A stretch of 50,123 bases of DNA from Lactifluus volemus (GCA_022376515.1 WTXI01000265.1:1-50123); one strand, 5' to 3'; positions 1 through 11,011 are shown, counted from the stretch's first letter. Notes: generated by a model from the sequence alone, not told the origin. Numbers and translations: made by a program.

Positions 1-1519
1 AGAACACCGAGCCGCTGGTACTCGTGAATAGAGGAGGGAAAAGGGGCTTATATACATGTCAGAGACAACAATAGGTCCGTGATAAAAGGGAAATGCAAGT
101 GCTTTGCAGTGAGGGCGTGATGTCAAGGTATAAAGCGAGTGGAATGTGGTCAAAAGCGAAGGACAAAGACGTGATGGTACTAGTAAGGCGTGGTGGATGG
201 ATGGATGATAGGCGTGAGGTGTAAAGTGTGTAGCCAGTGTTGTGAAGATATTGTCAAGGAGGTGGTCTATACAGTAAGTGATATTCATTGAGACTGGCGC
301 AGAAAGCGGTGCGTAATAAGGGCTGTTTTTGCGATTGTGAAGTGAAAGGCCAGCAAAAAGGTGGCACTCAAGCGCACCGATAAAGTTTTCGACATACGTA
401 CTGTACCTCTCAGCCTCTTAGCACTGTGCCGCAGCCAAAGTTCTTCCCACCCATTTTTTTCGTTCCGTTCAGAGATCTTGCTTCAAGGTTAAATGCAGGC
501 ACCAGACGCTCACGTGACTCCTTCTCCCTACAAGGCCTTCCGAATCCCCGTTCATCAGGAGTAACCTCGATCAATCTCGTTTGTGCCACTTTGAGATATG
601 GACTCGGGGACGGGCGTAGTCGACGTTGATATCCCAAACCAAACCAGGTGTGCAGCCCAAAATCAGCTGCAAAACAAAGTGGCAAACAGCTGATGCTTTC
701 GATAACTATGTTGATGTACGAATGAAAAATTTCGTCCCCAATTTTCTTGTATTGATCCGAGGCTTTTGGCCGCGCTTCCCACCCTCTGTTGACTGCAACC
801 TCCAGTGGCCGCAAGCAAGGTGGCCGATGATGATGTCGGCATTTCCCTATAAGTAAATGGAAGATGAGCGCTGAGCCCAAGTTAGGAATTTTAGTCGCTT
901 CGGATGTCAGGTCTACTACTTCTTCCGTGACCTACTACTGCATGCTGTAAGGCCAACTATGTGGCTGGCCCTGCAACCACGTTGTATGCGACGTCCCTAT
1001 CTTTACGCCTCGGTCGTGCCTCAGTTGCGGTTATCAGCCCCTGGACACGTCCCATCATTGAGGCTCCCACAACTTGGCGTTCGAGTGCAAACGCCATTAC
1101 AACTACCATCTTGTTTGAACTCAGGAACATAAACCTGAGGAACACTGTAAATTTTGACAACATATAACGGGCTTTCACTTTATTTATCTAATCAATAGAA
1201 AAACGAGCGAGGGGGTGGCCCGCACAAAAAGGCACACCTCAACACCTGCTTTAATGGCTCGGCGATGACTAATGTTCATCGATGCTCATCTCTGCCTCGG
1301 GCTCGGTGTAGTGCCCATGTCCGAGTAACCCGTGTCCGAATGGTACAATACAGTCAACCAGAGATAATCACCGTGAAAAAGGAGGACAATACTGATTACT
1401 CTTTTCCCCCATAATCTACTCTCCAACTCACCCGTGCGTCTTCGCGCTCAACGCCAGTGTACACACAGTATGATAATCGCGGAGCATTAGAGCCCCTATT
1501 TTCATTCAGGCCATCAAAC
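1..1519. other. Left-edge intergenic stretch, no gene recognised
   Basis: No open frame here resembles a known protein. The longest, on the minus strand around 410-880, shows no family motif and reads like chance sequence. A TATATA at 49-54 lies in GA-rich DNA near the edge and could be the core promoter of a minus-strand gene beyond the window, but nothing else supports that. From about 1396 the sequence is similar to the DNA in front of the second thioesterase gene (from about 7911), so the right end belongs to that duplication. Confidence 0.4.
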
Positions 1520-3099
1520 ATGACTGCCGTGAATATATTCAAGAGAACATCATCCTCTGCGCTCGCACACATCTCGCAAGACCCGCTCAGTCTCTCCGTT
1601 AAACTTTCCTTCCTTCTCTTGCCCCGCCTTGCTAAAATTGCTGCATACATACTCGTCATTCTCAATCTCCGTTCTCTGCCTTTCGGCTGGCACAGTATGT
1701 CACTTGTTTACCATTCATCGTGCTCACTCACTCTCCTAGTCAAGCTACTTTGGACCGTTTTCAGACTGGAATTGTATGCATGGTGTGTGCGCATGCGCAC
1801 GCTTTCCCTCTCGTCTGCTACTCGTAGCGCAGCAGCGTGCAAGTACCTCGACAGCCTCTCGCCTATCGGTCAGAACCCACTTGACAAGGTCATCGTCTTA
1901 AAATGCTGGGCAGGTCCGTTACGACCTATCCATTTATGAACCAGTCCGTAAAAACGTGTTTTACGTTTTACCTTTCAGGCCCCGATGACTGTGACTATAA
2001 TTGGCACCTTAGCAACTCATCCTATCCCAAGGCAAGCGAAAATCAGTTCTCGGGGCTTTTTTACAATTGTAGTTATCCGACATGCTAGGTCCTTGATCAT
2101 GCACGTTTGAACATTGCATTGACTGCATTCCCGTTCTATTATCGCGCCGGAGGCTGCGTCGCTCTCGCCGGTAAGTATTAACCCCCAACCTCTCACCAAT
2201 AGGCCGTCTAATGCGGCTTTTGGGGGCTCGCGAAAAAAAAGGTACCCATTTTCACTTTATCCGGGAAATCCCCATGTTTGCGCGGTACGAAGTGCGCTCG
2301 CAGTTCGTCGGCTGGGACTCCAAATGGGTAACGGGATTTTAATCCATCATTTCATTCTCTGCACAAACCTTCGTGCATTGACGCATTGCGTTTGATTGCA
2401 TCGTATTAGTTCTATATCGTTTACCGATTCGTGACGCACCGCAAGCCGACCTCGCGCTACGCCAAATCCAAACATGATGAAACACCGTCTGGGCCACCAT
2501 CACGAGTCACGAACTCAAACACGAGCACCACCAAAACCGACTATGATCACTGTTCTTCCACCGCAGCCGTTCCTATACCTGCCATTCGTATCCCCTCTAC
2601 CCCCCTAACCAACCTGTCACGTCCTTCCTCCACCACGAGCCTCCAAATTGTGCTTCACCCTCCTCCCTCCAACACCAACACCACTACGACAACAGTAGCC
2701 CCAACGACGGTGGTGGTAGAGCCCGAACCGGACGGCGCAACCCTCCACTGCGTCGCCATAAACGTATTGGTATTTAAACACGGTCGTATAACCGTTCCGC
2801 CCACTTTGGCGTTAGCCGGTGATGGCTTCGGCGCAACGCCGGAACAGGGTATCGCTGCGCGCGAACGCGCGTTGGCACTTGGACTCGATGGGATGCGCGA
2901 GTTTTATCGGGGTGGATGGCGCGCCGAGGTGTCTTCTAAGCAGGGCGGCACGGGCGGCGCCAATGGGGAACAGAAGCAGCAGAGAGGGTGGTGGGACGAG
3001 GCGATGAGAGGGCTTGAAGGCAGGATTGAGAGACGGATGCAAAATGTTGTGGGAGTTCGGAAGGGACTGGAGGGTGCGCTCGAAATAAACGGCGTTTAA
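1520..3099 (+). CDS. THEM6-like hot-dog fold thioesterase, copy 1
   Basis: Six exons can be joined in frame: 1520-1694, 1740-1913, 1979-2031, 2089-2170, 2242-2327 and 2410-3099, giving about 419 aa. A hydrophobic N-terminal segment (around KIAAYILVILNLRSLPFGWH) probably anchors the protein in a membrane. The hot-dog signature DDCDYNWHLSNSSYPK sits near residue 120, followed by an acidic/aromatic strand ending FIREIPMFARYEVRS. The later part is Thr/Pro-rich, then has the PDGATLHC motif and a basic C-terminal helix. In fungal THEM6-like proteins this fold is expected to bind acyl-thioesters; activity is inferred. Intron 3 starts with GC (2032-2033) where copy 2 has GT. The start is chosen to match copy 2 (MxAVNIFKRT); an upstream in-frame ATG at 1457 is not shared. 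Compared with copy 2 it carries odd Cys changes (AGGCVALA, LKCWAG), so it may be the diverging copy. Confidence 0.8.
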
Positions 3100-4381
3100 T
3101 TGCATGCAGCGAAATACCCCTATAGAATTTTTTTGTATACAAGTGCCGGAATAATGAAATATAAACAAATAGCTACACAAGGAAGTTCCGTTATATACAA
3201 CGATTTGAAGTGTAGAAATCATTTACATCTTTATCCAGGTCTTTATTGGTGAATAGTAAATAATAAAAGTATTGCAAGATCTGAATGAATTAATTTTCAG
3301 GTAGAGTTTCTTTCTTCAATAATATATATAGTCTTTTCTCTTTCAGACTGAGCTTTAGGCTTCTCGTCCAATAGACCAAAGGACGAGAGGCAAGGGGAAG
3401 CCTGCAAGGCTTAGATACACGGATGACGTAATGGAATAACACCAGACACGGAGCAGATCAATGTACAGCTCGCTCCCTTCACTTTCGCCTTCCTTTGGAT
3501 GTTAATGATGCCAGTCACTCCCACCTTCTCCCAATTCCAGACTTGAGACCAGTACACGGAGGCTTGCTGTAGCTAGTGGATCCCGATTCCCGACAGACCG
3601 ACTCGTCTAGCATGCTTCGTTCAAGTTTGGCTGTACGTACGGGGAAGCGACTCCACTGGCACCTCACGGGGTCATCCATCTATGAGCGAATGACGCTCTG
3701 AGGGTCCTGGCGCTGGCCTTAGCTTGCATCGCATCCGTCAGTATCTGTGTGAATGACCTGCCCAATGTTCGATACGTTTAAACTTGATGTGTTGGCACGT
3801 GATGCTTCCAAAACGCACGCAGGAATGGGGTTGAAACTTGAAAACCTTTCACAACTCAAACCACGTTCGATATACAAACTCATTGGAGTGTGCATCTTTA
3901 TACACGTTGCTGGAATATTTTAGCTGTGTGGGAAAGGGCGTTCAAGTTGGAGGCCGGCGAGGATGGATGGTACGGCATGCAGAGCGAGCTGGAGCCCCAG
4001 GACGGGATGGCAAGCGTCACCGGCACCCCGAGGGCGACCCGGCGTAAATAGTGCTCCCCGTTGGTACGATCGCTCGCGACTGTTAATCACGGTACAGCCT
4101 TATTTTCACTGGCACTTCAAGACCCCTTTTTTATTTAGTTGACTCAGTCTCATTTGAGAGGTGATGCAGGTGTCACCTTATGTGCTGATCGACTCGGAGC
4201 GGCCGTTTTGGGTTGTAACAGATCGAGCACTTCTACTACTTTTGTAAACTGCTTTGAACAAACCAGTTGTAAGGATATCTGGATTGCCTCTTTTACTTTC
4301 CCATCTCGCGTGATCCTTCCCGTCTCATTTTCACCTCACGCACACATTATCTGCTCAGAGATTTATTTTGCTCTCTATAGG
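3100..4381. other. Intergenic, no gene recognised
   Basis: About 1.3 kb between the first thioesterase gene and the duplicated 3' flank of DUF6535 gene A. Frames are short and show no family motif. A perfect 8-bp inverted repeat (TCTCGTCC at 3362-3369 and GGACGAGA at 3381-3388, 11-nt loop) is present but may be chance. Confidence 0.4.
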
Positions 4382-4861
4382 TAATGGTACCTCGGCCAGG
4401 CCCGACACAGCGTGCGCACTGGCGCCAAGGTTCAAAACCTAACATCGAGTTTCTCTTGAACAAAAGATCATTGGCTATGTCGATGCAATGCAAATATCAT
4501 GTTGTTCATCTACGCAGAGGGGAGGCACGAAACAACTCATAAAGGATAATACCGAGCAAGGAGAATCGGACTAAAAAGACACTGGTACGGATCATACTGT
4601 GGAGAGAGAAATGTAGGTCAGCGAGGAGTCGTAAATCGAGCCAGCCATAGTTGAGCCGTGTACTACGGGTACGGAAAGTTATAACCCAATACACAATAGG
4701 GACGTCAGCTTGCTTGAACTGAGATCGCTTTCATGGTCTGCAATTGAGTCACATTGAGCCTTGACACCTCTAGGAGACAAAACAGCTTACAAATATCCAA
4801 TCCATCATCACACTCACGATACAATACACATCAACAGAGGACACGACCTTTTTCACTTCTA
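4382..4861 (-). repeat. Duplicated 3' flank of DUF6535 genes, inverted copy
   Basis: Read on the minus strand, this stretch matches the DNA after gene D (29274-29710) base by base over long runs. Shared elements include AGGTGTCAAGGCTCA (near 4755 here, 29362 there), TATGATCCGTACCAG, CCTTGCTCGGTATTAT and TTCAAGAGAAACTCGATGTT. It extends the homology of gene A well past its stop codon and shows that A arose by duplication of a genomic segment rather than by retrocopying. Confidence 0.8.
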
Positions 4862-7810
4862 CTATGGGAGATCAATGTCGCAAGGGGAAGGCGCTGTGTT
4901 GAGGGAATCCTGCAAAGGGTCCATGTGTATGTCCAGGACCGGAATCGCCAGCTGGTCTGGCTGTGATGGGACCCCCACGATATTAGGAGGCTCCTGAGTC
5001 CGGGAATTGTTATGATTATCGAACATTGCTTCATTCCTCGCCAACCTGAGTTGCGAAACAGAGGTCTCCCGTGGAGCTGTGATTTCTTCGGCTGGGACTG
5101 AGCTCAGCGTCGCAGAACCAGGAATGATTTGGTGAATTTGCAATACAGGAGAGGCCGAGAGCGTCAGTGGCTCTGTTGGAAGCGTGTCACTATGAATTGG
5201 CGCAGGCGGAGATGATGACTGATTTCCAGGTACAAAGGGAGGAGGGACAACGTCAAAAATTGTGTTGGACTGCTGATCGACAGTACCACTAGATTGCAGA
5301 GTGGAGCATAGCGGAGAGATGGATGGTGATGCTGCCGCGGCAGGTCGAGGATCAGACTCTGACTTGGCCGTAGGCAAGATAATTGGGGTGTCAGTGGCAT
5401 TTTTTGTCACGATGACTGTAGTTAAATCGGGTGAAGCAGTGGATTCAGTTGATTTATTGTCTTGTGGGGGAGAGAAGGCCAGTCCACTAGTAGGGCATGA
5501 CGACGATGGTGCTTGCGTTTCCATCTCATCTTTAGAATCGGCATTCACAGGAGGACGGATCGTTGTTATCCCGAACATGTGAGCATGCGGAACAAGATGA
5601 CTCGAATCAGTTTGTTGCGTCATGTGATGGTGTGCCGACGGCGCTTGCTGCGCTGATAGTACATCATGCGGAGCGAACCCATGGGAGCGGGGGTCGGCGG
5701 GAAGCACGCTGAAAGGAATTGAACCTGGGAAGGATGGGGCCGGAACTGATGCGTGGGAATAGGGCGAAGGAATAGGGAACAGTAAAGGAAAGCTGGTCCC
5801 ATCAAACGATGGCTTGTTAATTTCCAATGGCGGAACCGGTGGTGATGAATTTGAACGATGGTCCTCATTGTCGCACTTGGAGTATGACCCTTTGTCGTCC
5901 AAAATTGGGTCCCGGTCATCAGTAACGTTGGTGAACGCAGTGGGGTGAGTGTCCGTGCATTCATGCAAAGCGATATAGACCTTTCGAATATGTTTGAGTA
6001 CCGTCACACAGAGTGAGCTAGCGTGGTCATTCTTGTCGTCGTGCGCGGCATCGATCAGTTGGTTCCACAAACCGCAGAAGCCATGCTTGAGTCCGGGTGA
6101 AGCATGGCGGAAATCGACTTCACAAACAAACTCCACCGTCTTCGCATACGCGTCGATCATGTGACGTTGCCGCCGCTCATCCGATCCAGAACAGGTTTCA
6201 ACAGCCTGTCGAGAGATGTGGATCAACGCAGCAAGCGATATGCTGTCTCGGTGATAGCCTCGAGCGACAAGCGTTGACAAGTTCAGCTGACGAAGCACGA
6301 GCTGGAACCAGCGTTCGTCACGGTCCCGTTCTTGCACGCTTGAAATTATGACCGCGGTAACACACTTCGCGAAGAAAGCGGTAACCTCGCGTATGTCTCT
6401 CAACCCTTGTACGAAGAAACCGAATTCGATAGATTTCAAAAATGCTTGCCAGTCTCCGAGTAGAACGCGGTGAAGGGTATACCAAGCACCAAGAAGGGAG
6501 GTTGCTTCGATGACCTTTGTGCAGATGATGACCCGTCGTTGCTTCACCGACTCGGAGACGAGGTTGGACGTCAGAGTACGGTCCATGAGCCCAATCAATG
6601 CATGCTGTAGCATTGACCTGTTCGGTCTGATGAAACCTTCCTGGGGATTTGTCATCGCCCGTGACATACATAAGCTGGGAACCCCTTCGAAGAACATTTC
6701 GAATTCATTATCTTGATCCAGGGAGTGGAACGTCCATTTCAATGCACGATAGTCGATAAGGGGGTTCAGTCGGAAAGCGAATTCTTCTGCAGTCTTGCGT
6801 AGACTGTGGAAAAAGAAAGGTTGCCTGGCCATCAAGTTGCGATGGCGAATGAACCGAAGGCAGGAGATATCGAGGTAGGTGAACCTTTCGAGAAACTGGA
6901 ACACGATGTATTGGAGGCCGAAGACACAAAACAAGACGGGATCAGACAATGGTGAAGAATAGGGGCTATTTTTGTGAAACATGGGCATGAAAGTGAGCCA
7001 TGCGTACACGATCACGCAGAGCCCAACCCATGCAATCACAACTTTGAAGATGGTCAGGTTGACGCTGAACACGAAGACCGAAAGACCGGCAAAGAATAGG
7101 AAAAGCGAGGCATGGACCAGAATCGGTAACATTTCCATGGTCAACGGGAGGTGCGAGTTTTCAACCCCTTCGGCATAAAATGCACGAATCCGTGCTCGCT
7201 TGTGTGAGCTGTATCGTGGACAAGTGACTCTGAGATACCGAAGTGCCCACTGCTGTAGCAGCGTCGCTAATAGAGCGCAAGTAAGATTGATCACCAGGCT
7301 CATGATCCACAGTCCATTGATCCAAACAGCCGATGGAGCAGGTGTGAACGAGTCGGCCGGATTGTTCAATGATGGGGGAACTGTGGCATTGATTCCGTGG
7401 TCTTGGGCAAGTAGTTGATGGATGTTCGCAAGGTAGAATGCTGAGGTGTCCTGTGGGCTTGGTAGAAGACTTGGGATAGACAAGGCGAGCAAGGCAGCCA
7501 CTGCAGCCGAGAACAAGCCGTTCTGACATTCATTACTTTGAAGGAACGTGTGTGCTGTAAAATGAGGACTCACATAGACAAGGATTCCATCGGTCTTTAC
7601 TTTCCAACTTTCCGTCATCTTCTTGTCCTGTTCCTCAGCCCTATCCAGATACATGGAAAACAAACGTTCCGAGCCGTCGGAAAATTCGTACTCTTCCCTA
7701 TAATCTGGTATTTCAAAGTATGAGAAAGGTGTGATTATGGTTGAATGTACTTCCAAACCTGCACCGATATATCTCGAGATCGGCGATTCCAGATCATGAT
7801 CGTTCTCCAT
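4862..7810 (-). CDS. DUF6535 membrane protein A (chimeric paralogue)
   Basis: Three exons: 7810-7759, 7704-7574 and 7522-4862, about 947 aa. The product opens MENDHDLESP. Exon 2 carries the family motif (SERLFSMYLDRAEEQDKKM). Exon 3 starts NGLFSAAV and has four hydrophobic segments at roughly residues 63-81, 129-150, 191-212 and 216-236, with the basic stretch PRYSSHKRARIRAF between helices 2 and 3. A soluble region with LKWTFHSLDQDNEFEMFFEG follows, then a Ser/Pro/Thr-rich tail. Both introns (54 and 51 nt) are multiples of three without a stop, so retention would still give a 982-residue protein; paralogues C and D show the spliced form is the norm. Residues up to about PQDNKSTESTA follow gene C; after that the tail follows D/F. 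The DUF6535 function is unknown. It lies inverted between the two thioesterase copies. Confidence 0.85.
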   Translation of the reverse strand: MENDHDLESPISRYIGAGLEVHSTIITPFSYFEIPDYREEYEFSDGSERLFSMYLDRAEEQDKKMTESWKVKTDGILVYVSPHFTAHTFLQSNECQNGLFSAAVAALLALSIPSLLPSPQDTSAFYLANIHQLLAQDHGINATVPPSLNNPADSFTPAPSAVWINGLWIMSLVINLTCALLATLLQQWALRYLRVTCPRYSSHKRARIRAFYAEGVENSHLPLTMEMLPILVHASLFLFFAGLSVFVFSVNLTIFKVVIAWVGLCVIVYAWLTFMPMFHKNSPYSSPLSDPVLFCVFGLQYIVFQFLERFTYLDISCLRFIRHRNLMARQPFFFHSLRKTAEEFAFRLNPLIDYRALKWTFHSLDQDNEFEMFFEGVPSLCMSRAMTNPQEGFIRPNRSMLQHALIGLMDRTLTSNLVSESVKQRRVIICTKVIEATSLLGAWYTLHRVLLGDWQAFLKSIEFGFFVQGLRDIREVTAFFAKCVTAVIISSVQERDRDERWFQLVLRQLNLSTLVARGYHRDSISLAALIHISRQAVETCSGSDERRQRHMIDAYAKTVEFVCEVDFRHASPGLKHGFCGLWNQLIDAAHDDKNDHASSLCVTVLKHIRKVYIALHECTDTHPTAFTNVTDDRDPILDDKGSYSKCDNEDHRSNSSPPVPPLEINKPSFDGTSFPLLFPIPSPYSHASVPAPSFPGSIPFSVLPADPRSHGFAPHDVLSAQQAPSAHHHMTQQTDSSHLVPHAHMFGITTIRPPVNADSKDEMETQAPSSSCPTSGLAFSPPQDNKSTESTASPDLTTVIVTKNATDTPIILPTAKSESDPRPAAAASPSISPLCSTLQSSGTVDQQSNTIFDVVPPPFVPGNQSSSPPAPIHSDTLPTEPLTLSASPVLQIHQIIPGSATLSSVPAEEITAPRETSVSQLRLARNEAMFDNHNNSRTQEPPNIVGVPSQPDQLAIPVLDIHMDPLQDSLNTAPSPCDIDLP

Positions 7811-7947
7811 GAGCTAGGGCACAGAGTTATGTCGGCGTGGGAAGTGGTAGGGGAAACCCAACCTGTACTTCACAAAAAAAAATCTTTAAATCCATGACCA
7901 TGGAGAGGCGCTAATTTCCACCATTCGGCCTCAACTGACCATCAAGC
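7811..7947. promoter_or_regulatory. Shared upstream region of gene A and thioesterase copy 2
   Basis: The first 70 or so bases in front of gene A (read on minus) match the DNA before gene C (about 23670-23733), including GGGTTTCCCC and CCACTTCCCACGC. The duplicated segment therefore included the promoter-proximal DNA. The homology stops near 7880, and the thioesterase-like upstream sequence begins near 7911, so the junction of the two duplications lies between. The two genes are divergently transcribed across 137 bp. Confidence 0.6.
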
Positions 7948-9539
7948 ATGTCTGCTGTGAATATATTCAAGAGAACATCATTTTCTGCGCTCGCACGCAT
8001 CCTGCAAGACTCGCTCAGTCTTACCGTTAAACTTTCCTTCCCTCTCTTACCCCGTCTCGCCAAAATCGCCGCATACATACTCGTCATTCTCAATCTCCGT
8101 TCTCTGCCTTTTGGCTGGCACAGTATGTCACTTGTTTATCATCTATCGTGCTCTCACACTCTCCTAGTCAAGCTATTTTGGCCCGTTTTCAGACTGAGGT
8201 GGTATGCATGGTGTGTGCGCATGCGTACGCTTTCCCTCTCGTCTGCTACTCGTAACGCAGCGGCGTCCAAGTTCCTCGACAACCTCTCGCCTGTCGGCCA
8301 GAACCCGCTTGACAAGCTCATAGTATTGAAAGGCTGGGCAGGTCCGTTACGACGTATCCTTTTGATGCATTTATGGACCAGTCCGTAAACCGTTTTTTGC
8401 GTTTTACCTTTCAGGCCCCGATGACTGCGACTACAATTGGCACCTTAGCAACTCGTCCTATCCCAAGGTAAGCGAAAATCAATTCCCGGGGCTTTTTACA
8501 AATTGTAGTTATCCGACATGCCAGGTCCTTGATTATGCGCGTATGAACAGCGCATTGACTGCTTTCCCGTACTATTTGCGCGCCGGAGGCTGGATCGCTC
8601 TCGCCGGTAAGTATCAACCTTAAACTTTTCACCAAAAGGTCGTCTAATTCGGTTTTTTTGGCGACTCGCAAAAAAAAAGGTACCCATTTCCACTTTATTC
8701 GCGAGATCCCTATCTTTGCGCGGTACGAAGTGCGCTCGCAGCTCATCGGCTGGGACTCCAAATGGGTAACCATCATTTCATTCTCTGCGCGACCTTCGTA
8801 GCATTAACGCATTGCGTCGTATTAGTTCTATATCGTTCACCGATTCGTGACGCACCGCAAGCCGACCTCGCGCTCCACCAAATCCAAGAATGACGAAACA
8901 CCGTCCGCGACACCCCCACGAGTCTCGAACTCAAACACGAGCACCACCAGCGCGTCCAATTCCAAATCTGACCATCACTACCTCTTGCCCACCGCAGCCA
9001 CTCCGATACCAGCCATTCACACGCCCTCGACGCCACTGACCGACCTGTCACCTTCTCCCTCCAGCACGAACCTCCAAATCGCCCTTCACCCTCCTCCCAA
9101 CACCACGACAACAGCAACAGCAATGCTAACGTCAACGAGGGTGCCAGTGGTGGTGGTCGAACCCGAACCGGACGGCGCAACGCTCCACTGCGTCTCCGTC
9201 AACGTCATGGTATTCAAAGTCGGCCGTATAACCGTTCCACCCGCTTTGGTGTTGGCCAGTGAAGGCTTCGGCGCAACGCCGGAACAGGGTATCGCTGCGC
9301 GCGAACGCGCGTTGGCACTTGGGCTCGATAAGATGCGCGAGTTGTATCGCGGTGGATGGCGCGCCGAGGTGTCTTCTGAGCAGGGCAGCTCGAGCGGTGC
9401 CGATGGGGAACAGAAGCAGCAGAGTGTGTGGTGGGACGAGGCGATGAGAGGGCTTGAAGGCAGGATTGAGAGGCGGATGCAAAAGGTTGTGGGAGTTCGG
9501 GAGGGACTGGAGGGTGCGCTGGAAATCAAGGTCCTCTAA
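7948..9539 (+). CDS. THEM6-like hot-dog fold thioesterase, copy 2
   Basis: Six exons: 7948-8122, 8168-8341, 8415-8467, 8525-8606, 8680-8765 and 8826-9539, about 427 aa. The first five exons have exactly the same lengths as in copy 1 (175, 174, 53, 82 and 86 nt). It starts MSAVNIFKRTSF, has a hydrophobic segment before LPFGWH, then the hot-dog signature DDCDYNWHLSNSSYPK, AGGWIALA, FIREIPIFARYEVRS and PDGATLHC. All donors are GT, including intron 3 (8468), which is GC in copy 1. Intron 1 is 45 nt and stop-free, so retention would remain in frame. It converges on the LARP7-like gene with 91 bp between stop codons. Function as an acyl-thioesterase is inferred from family resemblance. Confidence 0.85.
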
Positions 9540-9630
9540 TTGCAGCAGCAAAATACGCTATAGAATTTTTTGTATTTAATATCTAGCGCTCGTCACTGCT
9601 CTTCTTTTTTTTTGTTTGGGTTTTTAAGTT

Positions 9631-11011
9631 TTACCGCCGCCGACGCTTCTTTTGTGGTTTACTATCCTGGTCTTCATCCGGTGGCGTGATGATCTGCGAC
9701 TGTGTTGCACGCTGGACGGCGAGGGTACGAACTTTCTCAGGCACGTTTTCCCAATACAACTCTTCCCTTTGACCCTCTAACAACTCGAGCGTGATCACTT
9801 TCTCCTCCTGACGTTCCTCGAATCGCCTCAGGAGCGAGAGCGCGTCGTCCCGCGTCGTTAGGCGGAGATAACACTGTATATATGTTCCTTTAGGGAAAGA
9901 CATGTGAGAGGGAACGAAACGCACGCTGTCAAGACCCTTGGTGTAATCGACATAGTCGAGGGCGCTGGAGCCGTCCGCGAGCAATGCAGAAAACTCCGCG
10001 CGCAGAGCGGTCTTGTTGGTATCCTCTGGAACGTGCCGAGCGAATATGACACAACCATGCGGGTACCAAGGCCGTGTCTCTGCACAGGCATGCGCATCAC
10101 TTTGGGTCGGCTGTGACTGCAGTTGCGGTTGCGGTGCTGAAGAAGAAGTGGCAGTGGTGGCGATGTGGTGTAGCAGGTGGTCGCGGTACTCGACGTATTC
10201 GGCTTGCAGGACTTCCCAGCGTTCCTTTGAAAGCGTGCGGAATCCCGCACGACGGGCTTCCAGTTCTTCTTCCGACAACGACGATGCGGGATTTTCGTCG
10301 GTTTCGGGTGAGCGCGCGTGGTAGGGGAAGCGTGTGAGGAGGCGCGAGACAGTGGATAGATCAGATAAAGTGACTAGTGCAAAGCCTTTGCATTTTGGAA
10401 GGGCTTCTGGGGGGTCTTGATAATGTGGCGGGAAAAATATTTTTTGAATGCAGTCGTCGCCGTCGTCGTCGTCTTCCTCTTTTGTTGTGATGAGGGCGTG
10501 CAAGAGCTTGCATATTCCCACTATGGAACGGAATGAGATGGGAATGTTTTCCTGTAAAAAAACAAAGGTAAGGCGATGGGTGGGGAAATTTGGAAAAAGA
10601 GAAACGAACGATGTAGATCGTTCTAGTGTGCCAGTATTCTGGACTGAAAGTGGGAAAGCGCTGGGTGACCTCCGCCCAGTCTTTGCGCCGAACTTCGTAC
10701 CCACCTGCGTTGGAAGCACGACGGATCCGTGTCTTGTCAATGACGACCATGCGAAAGTCAAATATATCGGGCGCATGTATGCGGAGAGACTTGACGATGG
10801 ATGCTTCCGTCAGGGATGAAGCATTGTCGAGAAAGACTGGGGAAGTGCGGAGGAGCGTGCTGAGGGAAACAACTTTTTTTTTCTTCTATTGATTCATCTG
10901 AAATAAATGAATAAACTTACAACCTTGACGATTTGGGTCTCGCAATTGAGGATGAGACCAAAGATTATAAACTGAGAAAGCGAGCCTGGTCAGCGTTGTG
11001 GCCGAGTTCAT
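9631..11011 (-). CDS. La-related protein, LARP7/Pof8-like
   Basis: Exons read on minus: a 5' exon perhaps starting at 11011, then 10859-10610 and 10551-9631. The middle exon encodes the end of a La-type winged helix (LLRTSPVF, SEAS-like LTEASIVKSLR, GGYEVRRKDW) and runs through RTIYI into the first RRM (ENIPISF, GFALVTLSDL). The C-terminal part (YPHGCVIFARHVPED, YVDYTKGLDSVRF, TTRDDALSLLRRF) fits an xRRM of the La/LARP7 group, and the protein ends in a basic KKRRRR. Such proteins bind the 3' end of a small RNA (7SK or telomerase RNA); the exact RNA is unknown here. The 5' splice does not close in frame. LAFSVYNLWSHPQLRDP near 10990-10930 looks like the true La motif start, but its exon is one base out, with a 9-T run (minus 9-A) near 10873-10881. 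Confidence 0.7.

Noticed and set aside
410..880. 156-codon minus frame near the left edge
   Set aside because: No family motif, no splice context and no paralogous copy; composition looks like chance.
1457..1519. Upstream ATG extending thioesterase copy 1
   Set aside because: Copy 2 has no matching extension; similarity begins at MxAVNIFKRT.
3362..3388. Perfect 8-bp hairpin as a terminator or small RNA
   Set aside because: Single short palindrome in a eukaryotic intergenic region, no other support.
9086..9551. Long minus frames opposite thioesterase exon 6
   Set aside because: Mirror frames of a GC-rich coding exon; the plus strand has the conserved protein.
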